Source of the DNA: Lentisphaeria bacterium UBA1776
GTDB lineage: Bacteria; Verrucomicrobiota; Lentisphaeria; Victivallales; Victivallaceae
DNA length: 36,996 nt
Direction: 5' to 3'
Assembly (NCBI GenBank): GCA_002314605.1
Contig: DCGO01000016.1
Span: 1,061-38,056 of the forward strand
The first letter of the stretch is position 1, and each line of letters begins with the position of its first letter. Positions 1-7,877 of this stretch are shown piece after piece. Below the pieces are notes generated by a model. It saw only the letters and a list, made by a program, of their open reading frames with translations, did no database searches and was not told the origin of the DNA. A program made the position numbers and the translations under genes.

Positions 1-426
1 GGCTGATCGGGTAAATTCCAGTCAGGCGGCTTCAAGAGTGTTTTCCGGGTAGTGTCCGAGATTTTGCGCACATTTGATTCCGATAGATTACAGAACCACG
101 TGTGCAGAAGCGGAGCCGTTTCAAATAATTTGCAAAGAATATTGCGCTTCTCCCCGAAAACTGGACAACTTGTATTGGTGTGAAATGGCCTGTAATTTCA
201 AAAGCCTCTGTCCCCCATACAGGCAACAATTGATACCCTGTACTGCCTTTCAGGCAGGATATATATGGTGACCGGTTCCGGAAGCCGCGCCAGTGGGAGC
301 GGAAACGCAGTTTTTTCCATGTTTTTTACGGGAAATCCATTTTTTTTTTGCAAAAACCGTCTATATTGATGAAAGATTTTTTTTTTGAAAACGCGGGAGA
401 ACAAGACCCCGCGGGAAAGGTTTGAC
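1..426. other. Non-coding leader region upstream of the DUF4432 gene
   Basis: No convincing gene is visible here. The short open frames lack ribosome sites and family resemblance. The stretch is visibly more AT-rich than the rest of the window. It contains a perfect 6-bp hairpin with a 3-nt loop at 243-257 (CTGCCT/AGGCAG), a weak promoter-like pair TTGTAT (170-175) and TAATTT (193-198) 17 bases apart, and a series of T tracts from 311 to 386. Any gene to the left ends before the window or in its first bases; I cannot tell which. Confidence 0.6.
311..386 (+). promoter_or_regulatory. T-tract array with a TATATT -10-like box before the DUF4432 gene
   Basis: T runs lie at 311-316, 322-327, 340-349 and 377-386. 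The first three are spaced by about one and two helical turns, which is the arrangement that bends DNA. TATATT at 362-367 matches the -10 box seen before other genes in this window, but no good -35 lies 16-18 bases upstream. If this is the promoter it may need an activator. The ribosome site GGGAAAGG (413-420) follows. Confidence 0.35.
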
Positions 427-1398
427 ATGAATCAGCAGTTTTTGACTTGCCGCCCCTATCTGGCCAACCCGGATCAGCTCTGTTACGCCCGGCTCTCCCT
501 GCTCCAGGAAGGCTCCGCCCGGGGGCAGCGGATCGTGGATGTCTGCAACGGCTCCGGGTTACAGTTTACCCTGACCCCCGACCGGGGCATGAACCTGGTG
601 GAATGTTCCTTCCGGGGCATCCCCATCGCTTTCCGCACCCCCCTGGGACACCGGGGCGTCTCCGGCAACTGGCTGGGAGACTGGACCGCAGGCATGATGA
701 CCACCGCCGGACTCCGCAATGTGGGCAGCCCCAGCGGCTCCCAGGGCCTTCACGGTCACATCTCCGCCGAGGCGGCGGAAAATCTCGCCCCCGTCTCCCG
801 TGACGGCGAGATCGCCGTCTCCGGCGTCCTCCGTGAAGGCGGCCTCTTTGACGATTCTCTCCGCCTCGAGCGCACCGTTTCCACCGGTTACGGCAGAAAC
901 CGGATCGAAATTGCCGATACGGTGACCAACTGCGGCGAAAAACCGGTTTTCACGGAGATCCTCTACCACTGCAATTTCGGCTACCCCTTTGTCTCCCCGG
1001 ATCTGGAATTCGATGTTCCGGAACACGAAATCGTCCCCCGGAACGATGATGCCGCCGCTGGACTCACCGAATGGAATCACTTCCCGGAACCGCTCACCGG
1101 GTTCAGCGAACACTGTTTCCGCCACAAGGTCGAGCCGGACAAGAACGGCATCGGCCGCTTCCGGGCCCTCAACCGCAAACTCGGGATCGCCGTCTGCATG
1201 GAATTCGACACCCGGACCCTCCCGTACCTCATGGAATGGAAGAAACCTTCGAAATACGGTTACGTGCTGGGGATGGAGCCCACCAACGGTTCCCTGAACG
1301 GCTGCGAGTTCGACCGCGTCAACGGTTTCGGAAAGACTCTGGCCCCCGGCGAACGCATTGCCTACAACTGCGCGCTGGTCTTTGAAGACCTGGACTGA
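427..1398 (+). CDS. DUF4432 family aldose 1-epimerase-like protein
   Basis: The protein has 323 residues and belongs, by sequence recall, to DUF4432, a branch of the galactose mutarotase-like beta-sandwich fold. Supporting motifs are DRGMNL near residue 55, a TTAGLRNVG stretch followed by LHGH, YHCNFGYP in the middle and GMEPTN near the C-terminus. The conserved histidines and glutamate are the expected sugar-binding and catalytic positions. The substrate is unknown. I chose the ATG at 427 because GGGAAAGG sits 6 bases upstream; an in-frame ATG at 385 lies inside the last T tract and would add 14 residues. The dehydrogenase gene follows after 31 bases, so the pair probably acts on the same sugar or polyol. 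There is no signal peptide, so it is cytoplasmic. Confidence 0.85.
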   Translation: MNQQFLTCRPYLANPDQLCYARLSLLQEGSARGQRIVDVCNGSGLQFTLTPDRGMNLVECSFRGIPIAFRTPLGHRGVSGNWLGDWTAGMMTTAGLRNVGSPSGSQGLHGHISAEAAENLAPVSRDGEIAVSGVLREGGLFDDSLRLERTVSTGYGRNRIEIADTVTNCGEKPVFTEILYHCNFGYPFVSPDLEFDVPEHEIVPRNDDAAAGLTEWNHFPEPLTGFSEHCFRHKVEPDKNGIGRFRALNRKLGIAVCMEFDTRTLPYLMEWKKPSKYGYVLGMEPTNGSLNGCEFDRVNGFGKTLAPGERIAYNCALVFEDLD

Positions 1399-1429
1399 TC
1401 AAAACTTCAACTTCAGAAAGGAAAAAACG

Positions 1430-2542
1430 ATGAACATTCCCAAAACTGCCAAAGCCGCCGTGCTGACGGCCCCCGGAAAATTTGAGTTCCGCGAGTTCCC
1501 GATCCCCGAGACCGGAGATGACGAAATGCTGGTGAAAGTCGAGGGCTGCGGCGTCTGCGGCACCGACGGTCACGAGTACAAGCGCGACCCCTTCGGCATC
1601 TGTCCCACCGTGCTTGGCCACGAAGGCACCGGCACCATCGTCCGGATGGGCAAAAACATCCATACGGATTTCACCGGGCTGCCGCTGGCCGTGGGGGACC
1701 AGATCGTCACCTGCATCATCCCCTGCGGAGAGTGTAGCGCCTGCAAGAACACCCCCGAACGCACCAATATGTGCGAAAAATCCGGGATCTACGGTTTGAA
1801 TCCCGATGATGATATTCACCTGAACGGTTACTACGGCGAGTATCTGGTGATCCGCAAGAATTCCACCGTGTTCAAGGTGAACGGCATGACACTGGATCAG
1901 CGGATGCTGGTGGAGCCGGCGGCGGTGGCCATCCACGCCGTGGAGCGGGCCAAGACCACCGGACTTCTTCGTTTCGACACCACCGTTCTGGTGCAGGGCT
2001 GCGGCCCCATCGGCCTCATGGTCATGGCGGTGGTCCGCACGCTGGGCATTGAACACATCATCGCCGTGGACGGCAACGACAACCGCCTGGAGACGGCGAA
2101 GAAGTTCGGTGCCACGGACACTTTCAATTTCACCAAATTTGCCGATGTCAATGAACTGGTGGCGGCGGTAAGGAAAGTTACCAACGGACTGGGGGCGGAA
2201 TTCGTCTTCCAGTGCACCGGGGTCCCCGCCGCCCACGCCAACGCTCTGAAGATGATCCGCCGGGGCGGCGGCATGTGCGAGGTGGGCTTCTTCATGAACG
2301 GCGGCGAATGCGCCGTCAATCCCCATTTTGATTTCTGCAACAAGGAGATCACGCTGGTGGGTTCCTGGGTCTATACTCCGCAGAACTACCCCACCACCTT
2401 TGCCTTCCTCAAGCGGGCCAAAGGCATCGGGCTCCCGGTGGAATCGCTGGTGACGCACCATTTCCCGCTGGAGAAGATCGGCGAAGCGCTGGAGACCAAT
2501 GTGAAGATGCTTGGCATCAAGGTGGCCGTCGTCGTTGACTGA
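1430..2542 (+). CDS. Zinc-dependent medium-chain dehydrogenase (polyol/threonine dehydrogenase type)
   Basis: This 370-residue protein is a medium-chain dehydrogenase/reductase. The catalytic zinc ligands are visible as Cys43 in CGVCGTD and His64-Glu65 in GHEG. A structural zinc site is formed by Cys99, Cys102, Cys105 and Cys115, with the last interval two residues longer than usual. The nucleotide-binding glycine motif GCGPIG is at 190-195. Asp214 at the end of the second strand favours NAD over NADP. The family oxidises secondary alcohols such as sorbitol, galactitol or L-threonine, and the exact substrate cannot be read from the sequence. The ATG at 1430 follows AGAAAGGA; a longer frame from 1358 would overlap the upstream gene. 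Pairing with a DUF4432 epimerase-like gene favours a sugar or polyol substrate. Confidence 0.88.
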   Translation: MNIPKTAKAAVLTAPGKFEFREFPIPETGDDEMLVKVEGCGVCGTDGHEYKRDPFGICPTVLGHEGTGTIVRMGKNIHTDFTGLPLAVGDQIVTCIIPCGECSACKNTPERTNMCEKSGIYGLNPDDDIHLNGYYGEYLVIRKNSTVFKVNGMTLDQRMLVEPAAVAIHAVERAKTTGLLRFDTTVLVQGCGPIGLMVMAVVRTLGIEHIIAVDGNDNRLETAKKFGATDTFNFTKFADVNELVAAVRKVTNGLGAEFVFQCTGVPAAHANALKMIRRGGGMCEVGFFMNGGECAVNPHFDFCNKEITLVGSWVYTPQNYPTTFAFLKRAKGIGLPVESLVTHHFPLEKIGEALETNVKMLGIKVAVVVD

Positions 2543-2599
2543 TCCGGTTTCCCGCCGGGCGGGTTGACGGTTCCGGCAGTCTTTTTGTTTCCCGGGGTA

Positions 2600-2628
2600 T
2601 TGTAAATTCGCGCAGGCGCGTGTATATT
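2600..2628 (+). promoter_or_regulatory. Putative sigma-70 promoter for the nadD-tyrS operon
   Basis: TTGTAA (2600-2605) and TATATT (2623-2628) are separated by 17 bases. Transcription would begin near 2635, giving a leader of only about 15 bases before nadD. Confidence 0.6.
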
Positions 2629-2650
2629 ATTTCCCGGGAGGATTGCCGGT

Positions 2651-3268
2651 ATGCGGATTGCGTATTTGGGCGGAGCATTCGATCCGCCGCACATGGGACA
2701 CCTGGGGGAAGCCCGTGCCTGTCTGGCCGCCGGTGTGGCCGAGAAGGTGTGGCTGGTGCCGACGTATGCCCCGCCGCACAAGGACGGGAGGCATGTGACG
2801 GGGTTCCTGCACAGGCTGGCCATGCTGAAACTTCTGGCGGAGGGCGAACCGGGGCTGGAGGTTATGGAGGTGGAGCGTCAGATGATGCTTGAACCCTCCT
2901 ACACCATCGATATCCTGCGGGTGCTGAAGCTGGCATATCCCGAGCATGATTTCGTGCTTTTGGTCGGGGGGGACAGTCTGCTGGACCTTGCCGGCTGGCA
3001 CTGCGGACGGGATCTGGCGGAGGAATTCGAGATCTGGAGTTACCCACGGGGCGGCTCGGCGGTTTCGCCGGAGACATTGTACAAGGTCTGGCCGGAGGAT
3101 CTGGCGGAGAAGCTTTGGAAGCGGCGCCTCGCGGGGCCGCTGTATCCGGAAGCATCCTCCCAAATCCGGCGGATGCTGGCAAATGGAGAGGACACCGGCG
3201 GCATGCTGCCGGGGAAAATCATGGACTATATTGAGGCAAATCATTTATACGGGAGAGGTGGGAAATGA
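2651..3268 (+). CDS. nadD: Nicotinate-nucleotide adenylyltransferase
   Basis: The enzyme transfers AMP from ATP to nicotinate mononucleotide to make deamido-NAD, a late step of NAD synthesis in the cytoplasm. It has 205 residues, normal for NadD. The nucleotidyltransferase signature GGAFDPPHMGHL lies at residues 8-19, and PTYAPPHK matches the usual nucleotide-contacting loop of NadD. The ATG at 2651 is 9 bases after GGGAGGA. It is the first gene of a seven-gene operon and overlaps rsfS by four bases (ATGA). The nadD-rsfS pairing is widespread in bacteria, which supports both assignments. Confidence 0.95.
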   Translation: MRIAYLGGAFDPPHMGHLGEARACLAAGVAEKVWLVPTYAPPHKDGRHVTGFLHRLAMLKLLAEGEPGLEVMEVERQMMLEPSYTIDILRVLKLAYPEHDFVLLVGGDSLLDLAGWHCGRDLAEEFEIWSYPRGGSAVSPETLYKVWPEDLAEKLWKRRLAGPLYPEASSQIRRMLANGEDTGGMLPGKIMDYIEANHLYGRGGK

Positions 3269-3651
3269 CATCGACACGGGTGGAACCGGCGGTCCTGGCG
3301 GCTTTCTGTGCCAAAACTGCGGATGACAAACTGGCGGAAAATGTGGTGACGCTCCCCATTGGGGAAAAATCATCGGTGGCGGATTATCTGGTGATCGCCA
3401 CGGCCAACTCCATGCCGCATCTGACGGGGCTTGCCTCCAGCATTGAGCGCGGCGTCCGGGAGGAGTATCAGCTCCGGCCGTATTCCGACGGCGGCGAAAG
3501 CTCCAGCGGCTGGGTAGTGCTGGATTTCGTGACGGTGGTGGTGCATCTGATGCTCCCGGAAATGCGGAGCCGTTACGGACTGGAAAGTCTGTGGAGCGGG
3601 GCCCCCTCGCCGGAAGCATTGGGGGAACTTGAGGCGCATACCCGCCGCTGA
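3265..3651 (+). CDS. rsfS: Ribosome silencing factor
   Basis: This 128-residue protein matches RsfS (Iojap/DUF143). The family binds ribosomal protein uL14 and blocks joining of the ribosomal subunits under nutrient limitation. Family landmarks visible are the ADYLVIATANS segment near residue 40, GWVVLDFVTVVVHL near 90 and the YGLESLW end of the core. The ATG overlaps the nadD stop, so translation is probably coupled. Length and gene order are typical. Confidence 0.95.
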   Translation: MTSTRVEPAVLAAFCAKTADDKLAENVVTLPIGEKSSVADYLVIATANSMPHLTGLASSIERGVREEYQLRPYSDGGESSSGWVVLDFVTVVVHLMLPEMRSRYGLESLWSGAPSPEALGELEAHTRR

Positions 3652-3666
3652 AAGGATCTTTGACTT

Positions 3667-4326
3667 ATGGCACAGCGAAACGGCAATCCGGAGGCCCGGC
3701 GCCGCTGGAATGAATATCAGTGGGAAGAGGAACTTCGGCGGGAAGACCGCCGGATCTCCTGTTATTTCCGCGAACTGCCGCTGTGTCTGGATCTGCCCGG
3801 CGAGGAGGAGATGATCTTTGAGGAAATGCAGTCCCGGCCGGGGCTGGTGCCGGCGGGAGCTTCCCCGGGGCACTGGCGGATCTGGGATGATCCGGTATTT
3901 TCCAGGGAGGGGGATGCCGGAGACACGGAGCAGGTCCCGATCCGCCGTCCCGGAGATGAGTGGATTGAAAGGCTGGATGATCTCCTGGTGGAGTGGAATG
4001 CTTTGTCGGCACGGTCCCTGCCTCTGGCTTTTGAGAAGGAATCCCTGGCGGTAAGCTGCGGATTCGGCAAGCTGATCGTCCGGATGTCGGATTTCATCGA
4101 TACGGAAAAAAACGAATTGGCCGCTTTGAAGATCTGTCTCGGCAAGCGGGCCGTCAGCGATGTGCATGAACTCTGCTGCATGCTGGAGGCCGTGGCGGCA
4201 CTTCAGCCGTCCGCCGGGGATCTGGCCATGCACCTTGCCGGTGTGCTGCAGGATCTCCGGGAATATCTTACCGACCAGCTGGCGGCGCTGCGCCGTGACC
4301 GGCGGAAAACAGGAGAAGAGAAGTGA
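3667..4326 (+). CDS. Hypothetical protein in the nadD-cmk operon
   Basis: I do not recognise this 219-residue protein. It starts with a strongly charged segment rich in Arg, Glu and Trp (residues 1-30), has no signal peptide or membrane helix, and is predicted cytoplasmic. The second half (about 90-210) looks mostly helical, with a Cys-Cys pair in HELCCMLEA. The end is very basic and acidic. The ATG at 3667 follows AAAGGA by 10 bases. Its stop overlaps the GTG start of cmk by four bases, so it is a true coding gene co-translated with cmk. It might have a role in translation or nucleotide metabolism by association only. Confidence 0.8.
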   Translation: MAQRNGNPEARRRWNEYQWEEELRREDRRISCYFRELPLCLDLPGEEEMIFEEMQSRPGLVPAGASPGHWRIWDDPVFSREGDAGDTEQVPIRRPGDEWIERLDDLLVEWNALSARSLPLAFEKESLAVSCGFGKLIVRMSDFIDTEKNELAALKICLGKRAVSDVHELCCMLEAVAALQPSAGDLAMHLAGVLQDLREYLTDQLAALRRDRRKTGEEK

Positions 4327-4994
4327 TTGATGTCATTGCCATTGACGGTCCGGCAGCCTCCGGCAAAAGTACTGTGGCCGGATGTCTGGCGGAAACGCTG
4401 AATATCCCGTATATCAACACCGGAAACATGTTCCGGGCCGTCACCCGGGCGGCTCAGGCGGCGGGGATCCGTACTCAGGAGGATTGTACCGAAGCGAGGC
4501 TCAGGCCGGTGCTGGAAAAGCTGCAGATGGATTACCGGCAGACTCCCGAAGGGAAGTGGGATCTGGCGGTCAACGGCGAGTTTCCCGGAAGTGCCCTGCG
4601 TGCCCCGGAAATTGCCGCGCTGGTGAGTCAGGTGGCTGCCGTGGGCTGTGTCCGGAGCCGTCTCAAGGACCTGCAGCGGAGTCTGGCGGTCAGGGGCATG
4701 CTGGTGATGGAGGGCAGGGACATCGGCACGGAAATTTTTCCGGATTCCCGGTGGAAGTTCTTTATTACCGCCACCCCGGAGGAACGGGCCCGGCGGCGGT
4801 TGGCGCAGTCCGGCGAAAACGTGTCCGGCGCCACGTTGGAAGAGGTGGCCCGGGGGATCGCCGAACGGGACCGGATCGACTCCCTGCGGGCCATTGCCCC
4901 CCTGCGTCCGGCTCCGGATGCGGAAATCGTGGACACCACCGGCATGACCATTTCGGGCGTGGTCGGTCACATTGTTGCCAGGGTGAAGGCATGA
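4323..4994 (+). CDS. cmk: Cytidylate kinase
   Basis: The enzyme phosphorylates CMP and dCMP with ATP. It has 223 residues, normal for the bacterial type. The P-loop DGPAASGKST is at residues 8-17. The NMP-binding stretch reads NTGNMFRAV, where most family members have an Asp before TG. GRDIGTEIFPD and the lid/nucleoside region RIDSLRAIAPLRPA are well conserved. The start is GTG at 4323, overlapping the preceding stop as GTGA, with GGAGAAGAG just upstream. The downstream thioesterase start overlaps its stop by four bases. Confidence 0.95.
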   Translation: MIDVIAIDGPAASGKSTVAGCLAETLNIPYINTGNMFRAVTRAAQAAGIRTQEDCTEARLRPVLEKLQMDYRQTPEGKWDLAVNGEFPGSALRAPEIAALVSQVAAVGCVRSRLKDLQRSLAVRGMLVMEGRDIGTEIFPDSRWKFFITATPEERARRRLAQSGENVSGATLEEVARGIAERDRIDSLRAIAPLRPAPDAEIVDTTGMTISGVVGHIVARVKA

Positions 4995-5407
4995 AGCACG
5001 AATCGACCTACCGTGTCCCCTATGCGGATACCGACCAGATGGGGGTGGTGTATTACGCCAATTATCTCGTATATTTTGAGCGGAGCCGTACGGACATGCT
5101 CCGCTCTGTGGGATTTCCCTACCGGGAAATGGAAGCTGCCGGATTCATGCTTCCGGTGTCGGAGGCGCACTGCCGTTATTTCCGGCCGGCGGAATATGAT
5201 GATCTGCTGACTTTCCGCTCGTGGATCCGGGAGATGCGGGGGGTGCGTCTTACGGTGGCGACGGAAGTGCGGCGGGATGAAACTTTGCTGGTGTCCGGGA
5301 GCGTGACGCTGGCGTGTGTCAACCGAGACCGGAAAATTGTCCGGCTCCCTGAGCTTTTTGTCGAGAAATGCCGGCCCTTTCTGGAGCCGGAAAAAGGTGA
5401 GGAGTGA
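4991..5407 (+). CDS. Acyl-CoA thioesterase, YbgC/FadM-type hotdog fold
   Basis: This 138-residue single-domain hotdog protein resembles the 4-hydroxybenzoyl-CoA thioesterase family (YbgC/FadM). The active-site helix region reads YADTDQMGVVYYANYL at residues 9-24, with the catalytic Asp in DTDQMG. It should hydrolyse short acyl-CoA thioesters in the cytoplasm. YbgC is often linked to the Tol-Pal envelope system, but no tol genes are seen here. The ATG at 4991 overlaps the cmk stop, and manA follows after 3 bases. Substrate length cannot be predicted. Confidence 0.88.
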   Translation: MKHESTYRVPYADTDQMGVVYYANYLVYFERSRTDMLRSVGFPYREMEAAGFMLPVSEAHCRYFRPAEYDDLLTFRSWIREMRGVRLTVATEVRRDETLLVSGSVTLACVNRDRKIVRLPELFVEKCRPFLEPEKGEE

Positions 5408-5410
5408 AGC

Positions 5411-6433
5411 ATGGAATCGTGGAAATGGCCGGATGCGGAACAGCTTATGCCGCTTGAATTCTCTCCGGTGTATCAGCCCCGGATCTGGGGCGGAACGATG
5501 ATGCATGATGTGCTGGGCCGTCAGGTGCCGGCCGGAGATACGCCCATCGGGGAGTCCTGGGAACTTTCGGACCGGCCGGAGGCCATGAGTGTGGTTTCCG
5601 GAGGTCCTCTTGCGGGACGTTCTCTGCATGAGCTGCTGACGCATTACGGTACAGCGCTGACCGGCGGGGCGACCGCTCCGGAAAGATTTCCTCTGCTGGT
5701 GAAATTGATCGATGCCGGAGAACGGCTGTCTCTGCAGGTCCACCCGGATGAACTTGCCTGCCGGAGCATTGGCGGCGGTGCGGAGCCGAAGACGGAGATG
5801 TGGTACATCATTGCGGCCCGCAGGGGGGGCTGCATCCTTGCCGGACTGGAGCCCCGGGCGACCCTGGTGCAGACCAAGTCGCTTCTGAATTCCCCCGAGG
5901 TGGAACAGGTTCTGCGCAAACACCCGTCGGTGCCGGGAGATGCGTATTTCATTCCGGCGGGAACGCTCCATGCCATCGGGGCGGGGAACCTGATTCTGGA
6001 GATTCAGCAGAATTCGGATACCACCTACCGTCTGAGCGACTGGGGGAGGGTGGATGCTCAGGGAAAATCCCGGGAACTGCATGTGGAGAAAGGGCTTGTT
6101 TCGGTGCATTTTACGGACCGGTCGAATCCGCGGATCGCGGGGGTGTCGGATCAGGCTGAACACAACCGCAAGTTTCCGATCGTCAAGGAATGCCGCCATT
6201 TTGCGGTGGACGATCTCCGGCTTACCGGCGTGTGGCACGATTCCACAGCGTCCGGCAGGAGCTTTCACCTTTTGAGCATGATTGACGGTCATGCCAGAGT
6301 GGAGACGGATGCCGGGGCGAAACTTCTGCTGGTGCCGGGTGAGACGGTGCTGATCCCGTTCCTCTGCGGGGCCTACCGGATCATTCCGGAAAACGGATCC
6401 CGTCCGGTGACGGTGGTACGGACCACCTTGTGA
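5411..6433 (+). CDS. manA: Mannose-6-phosphate isomerase, class I (short form)
   Basis: The enzyme interconverts mannose-6-phosphate and fructose-6-phosphate, feeding mannose into glycolysis or GDP-mannose synthesis. The 340-residue length fits the short Bacillus-like class I enzymes. Zinc ligands are recognisable: Gln and His in LQVHPDE, Glu in KTEMWYI and His in PAGTLHAIG. The fold is a cupin. The ATG at 5411 follows GGAG at good spacing. It lies in the housekeeping operon three bases after the thioesterase gene, and its stop overlaps an unused in-frame GTG of the tyrS frame. Confidence 0.93.
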   Translation: MESWKWPDAEQLMPLEFSPVYQPRIWGGTMMHDVLGRQVPAGDTPIGESWELSDRPEAMSVVSGGPLAGRSLHELLTHYGTALTGGATAPERFPLLVKLIDAGERLSLQVHPDELACRSIGGGAEPKTEMWYIIAARRGGCILAGLEPRATLVQTKSLLNSPEVEQVLRKHPSVPGDAYFIPAGTLHAIGAGNLILEIQQNSDTTYRLSDWGRVDAQGKSRELHVEKGLVSVHFTDRSNPRIAGVSDQAEHNRKFPIVKECRHFAVDDLRLTGVWHDSTASGRSFHLLSMIDGHARVETDAGAKLLLVPGETVLIPFLCGAYRIIPENGSRPVTVVRTTL

Positions 6434-6450
6434 ACAGAATTCAATCAAGC

Positions 6451-6465
6451 GGAGGCACTGCCTCC
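6451..6465 (+). other. Short perfect hairpin in the manA-tyrS gap
   Basis: GGAGGC and GCCTCC are separated by ACT, giving a 6-bp stem and 3-nt loop 18 bases upstream of the tyrS start. The stem contains a Shine-Dalgarno-like GGAGG, but it is too far from the ATG to serve it. There is no T run after it, so it is not a typical terminator. Confidence 0.4.
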
Positions 6466-6483
6466 CGAGAGACAGGAAAAAAT

Positions 6484-7770
6484 ATGGAAATTTATCAGGA
6501 ACTGAAGGAACGCGGATTCATTTATCAGGAAACGGATCCCGCAGCCATTGAGGCAAAACTCAATCACTCGCAGATCGCTTTTTATGTCGGATTCGATCCC
6601 ACCGGAAACAGTCTGCATGTGGGGCACCTTCTGCCGGTCATGGCCATGCGTCTTCTGCAGAAGGCCGGCCATATTCCGGTGGTTCTTGTAGGGGGCGCCA
6701 CTGCCCAGATCGGGGACCCTTCCGGTCGTTCCACCGCCCGGAATATGCTCTCCAAGGAGACCGTGGCGGAAAACGCCGAATGCCTCCGCCGCCAGCTGGG
6801 GCGCTTCATTTCCATGGAAAATGGGCAGGCTCATTTCGTCAACAACAACGACTGGTTCAAGGATCTGATGCTGCTGGATTTCCTGCGGGACATCGGCAGC
6901 CGTTTTTCGGTGAACCGGATGCTGGCCCAGGAATCGGTGAAACAGCGGCTGGAGAACGGCCTCTCTTTCCTTGAATTTTCCTACTCTCTCCTGCAGGGAT
7001 ATGACTTTTATCACCTCAATAAAACGCTGAACTGCACCATGGAGCTGGGCGGTCAGGACCAGTGGGGAAATATGGTGGCCGGGACGGAGCTCATCCGCCG
7101 GATGTCGGAGGACAAGTGCGAGGTGCATTGTCTGACGATTCCCCTGCTGATGAATCCCGCCACCGGGCAGAAATTCGGCAAGTCCATCGGCGGCGCCAGC
7201 GTCTGGCTGGATCCGGAACGTACCAGTGTTTTCGACTACTACCAGTTCTGGCGCAACAGCGATGACGCCATGGTGGAGGATCTGCTGTGCAAATTCGCAT
7301 TGGATGTGCCGGTGGCGGAAGCCCGGGCCCTGGTCCGGTCTGGCAACATCAACCGGGCCAAGGAGATCCTGGCCTACGAGGCCACCAAGCTGGCCCATGG
7401 TGAATCGGAAGCGGCCAAAGCCTATATGCAGGCGGGGCTGAAATTCGGGTTCGCCGACCCGGAAGGGAAGATCGCCACCACCAGTTCCATTGCCGGAGTT
7501 TCTGCGGACACGGATGTGGAACTTCCCACCGTGACACTGCCGGCGGAACTTTTTGCAGGCGAAGGTCTGTGGATCGCCAGACTGATCGTGGAATGCGGTC
7601 TGGCAAAATCCACCAGCGACGCCCGGCGGCTGGTTCAGAGCAATGCCGTCTCCATTGACGGCGAAAAGATCACGGATCCCAAATTCACCCTGAAACAGGG
7701 GGAAGTGCGGGATAAATTCCTGCTGAAGACCGGCAAGAAGAACTTCAAACAGGTCGTGATCGGCGGGTAA
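6484..7770 (+). CDS. tyrS: Tyrosyl-tRNA synthetase
   Basis: This class I synthetase charges tRNA-Tyr. It has 428 residues from the ATG at 6484, in the normal bacterial range. The HIGH motif appears as HVGH (FDPTGNSLHVGHL, near residues 35-47). KFGKS is the KMSKS-equivalent loop. The Tyr-binding pocket residues in YSLLQGYDF and GGQDQWGN are present. A C-terminal S4 RNA-binding domain spans roughly 360-425. I prefer ATG 6484 because AGGA sits 6 bases upstream and the N-terminus matches known TyrRS; an in-frame GTG at 6430 would add 18 odd residues. It is the last gene of the operon. Confidence 0.96.
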   Translation: MEIYQELKERGFIYQETDPAAIEAKLNHSQIAFYVGFDPTGNSLHVGHLLPVMAMRLLQKAGHIPVVLVGGATAQIGDPSGRSTARNMLSKETVAENAECLRRQLGRFISMENGQAHFVNNNDWFKDLMLLDFLRDIGSRFSVNRMLAQESVKQRLENGLSFLEFSYSLLQGYDFYHLNKTLNCTMELGGQDQWGNMVAGTELIRRMSEDKCEVHCLTIPLLMNPATGQKFGKSIGGASVWLDPERTSVFDYYQFWRNSDDAMVEDLLCKFALDVPVAEARALVRSGNINRAKEILAYEATKLAHGESEAAKAYMQAGLKFGFADPEGKIATTSSIAGVSADTDVELPTVTLPAELFAGEGLWIARLIVECGLAKSTSDARRLVQSNAVSIDGEKITDPKFTLKQGEVRDKFLLKTGKKNFKQVVIGG

Positions 7771-7777
7771 GAGCAGG

Positions 7778-7861
7778 CTGCCGGACCGCGGCTTCTGCCG
7801 GCCTTCACGGGGAGGACTGCAGTGTGCGTGTGTGCAGCAGCACCGTCCGGCAGGTCCGGCA
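7778..7861. repeat. Inverted repeat with duplicated arm between convergent genes
   Basis: CTGCCGGACC at 7778-7787 can pair with either of two overlapping downstream copies, GTCCGGCAG (7845-7853) or GGTCCGGCA (7853-7861), each a perfect 9-base complement. The space between tyrS and the convergent deaminase gene is therefore a strongly foldable GC-rich stem. It could limit read-through in both directions, but there is no T run. Confidence 0.5.
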
Positions 7862-7877
7862 AGGCCGGCCGGGACTG

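Noticed and set aside
74..271. Small open frame of 65 codons in the left leader
   Set aside because: No ribosome site, no recognisable features and an overlapping antisense frame of similar length; not supported as a gene.
1319..2461. Open frame of 380 codons antisense to the zinc dehydrogenase
   Set aside because: The sense frame has complete zinc and NAD motifs; the antisense translation is a shadow.
4967..6448. Open frame of 493 codons antisense to the thioesterase and manA
   Set aside because: Both sense genes have catalytic motifs and ribosome sites; the antisense frame has neither.
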